A stretch of 64,000 nucleotides of DNA. Origin: Amoebidium appalachense. Its lineage: Eukaryota > Ichthyosporea. The position numbers and the translations under genes were made by a program. The notes under the pieces are model-generated. The model worked only from the letters and a program-made list of their open reading frames with translations, did not search any database and had not been told where the DNA came from. Below are positions 63,735-64,000 of the stretch, one piece after another (position 1 is the stretch's first letter; the number at the start of each line of letters is the position of its first letter). The stretch spans positions 15,314,001-15,378,000 of the forward strand of contig CAVNZM010000001.1 of assembly GCA_963693365.1 (NCBI GenBank). The letters run 5' to 3'.

Positions 63735-64000
63735 CCTCTCCCTCCATCGGGGACCAAATACTGTTTTCTTCTTTGCTTCTTTGCTTCTGCTTGAACTCCC
63801 CAACCTCACGCATCCCCTTCCCCTTGTTGCATCTGTTCTCCCTTTACTTGATCCCTGCCCCCCCCCCCCTTCCCCCGCCCTGAGTTCTTATAAGCTATGT
63901 GCTCTCAACCCTCCCTCACCGCCACCCCCTGGTGCTGCTCCACCACCATCTCCTTCTTTGCTTCTTTGCCTCCTAACCTATAGCCCTTGCCCCCCCCCCC

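Larger units (their letters stand above)
61400..64000 (+). repeat. Irregular array of TTTGCTTC-containing units separated by poly(C)
   Basis: About a dozen units of 80-150 bp. Each has a short variable head (often GGACTTGAACC or GGACCAATCCTG-like), one or more copies of CTTCTTTGCTTC, and a poly(C) tract with or without (CA)n. TTTGCTTC-type words occur near 61558, 61705, 61845, 61983, 62063, 62247, 62375, 62665, 62808, 62940, 63770 and 63957. Spacing is irregular, so this is a decayed array rather than a clean satellite. It also contains copy 2 of the GGATGGGCTCTGC family and copy B of the 60.6-kb duplication. Confidence 0.65.

Overview
Eukaryotic nuclear DNA. Four intron-bearing host genes were pieced together by reading exons through consistent splice phases. 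The introns and spacers are filled with very long mono- and dinucleotide repeats: poly(C)/poly(G) runs of 20-75, (CA)n/(GT)n, (CT)n and poly(A). There is no operon structure. The gene set (protein O-glucosyltransferase, CLC exchanger, ribosomal protein eS19, chromovirus, LINE debris) fits a repeat-rich, probably protist-grade genome. I cannot name the lineage from sequence alone.

Layout. 1-615: last intron and last exon of RPS19 (+). 1531-2337: LINE 3' fragment. 3717-13010: seven-exon POGLUT1/rumi-type gene (+) whose spliced exons give 388 aa. 14277-14350: tRNA-like (SINE-type) sequence. 15960-17623: two-exon gene with a single C2H2 finger (+). 21160-23185: two further LINE fragments. 23628-26807: single-exon gene for a large mucin-like type I membrane protein with a beta-helix-like N-terminus (+). 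27.8-28.9 kb: unassigned possible minus-strand exons. 31248-37977: at least eight-exon CLC chloride/proton exchanger (-). 38386-53218: two tandem copies of a Ty3/gypsy chromovirus sharing the middle LTR (LTR-internal-LTR-internal-LTR), one 5-bp target-site duplication flanking the whole array, inserted about 0.4 kb upstream of the CLC start in the same orientation. 53.2-57.8 kb: integrase relic and microsatellites. 58.0-60.6 kb: partial LIM-like and proline-rich exons (+). 59.3-64 kb: local duplications and an irregular poly(C)/TTTGCTTC repeat field.

The host genes do not form a pathway. The strongest points are: the tandem provirus with a single target duplication; its two copies carrying reciprocal one-base homopolymer differences; a primer-binding site matching the 5' end (not the 3' end) of a tRNA-Ala-like sequence; Gag and Pol in one frame separated by an amber codon; and host introns that often end in (CA)nCAG and sometimes begin in (GT)n, so that intron ends are mutually complementary. 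Homopolymer lengths in such DNA are error-prone, so every single-base frame argument here needs read-level support.
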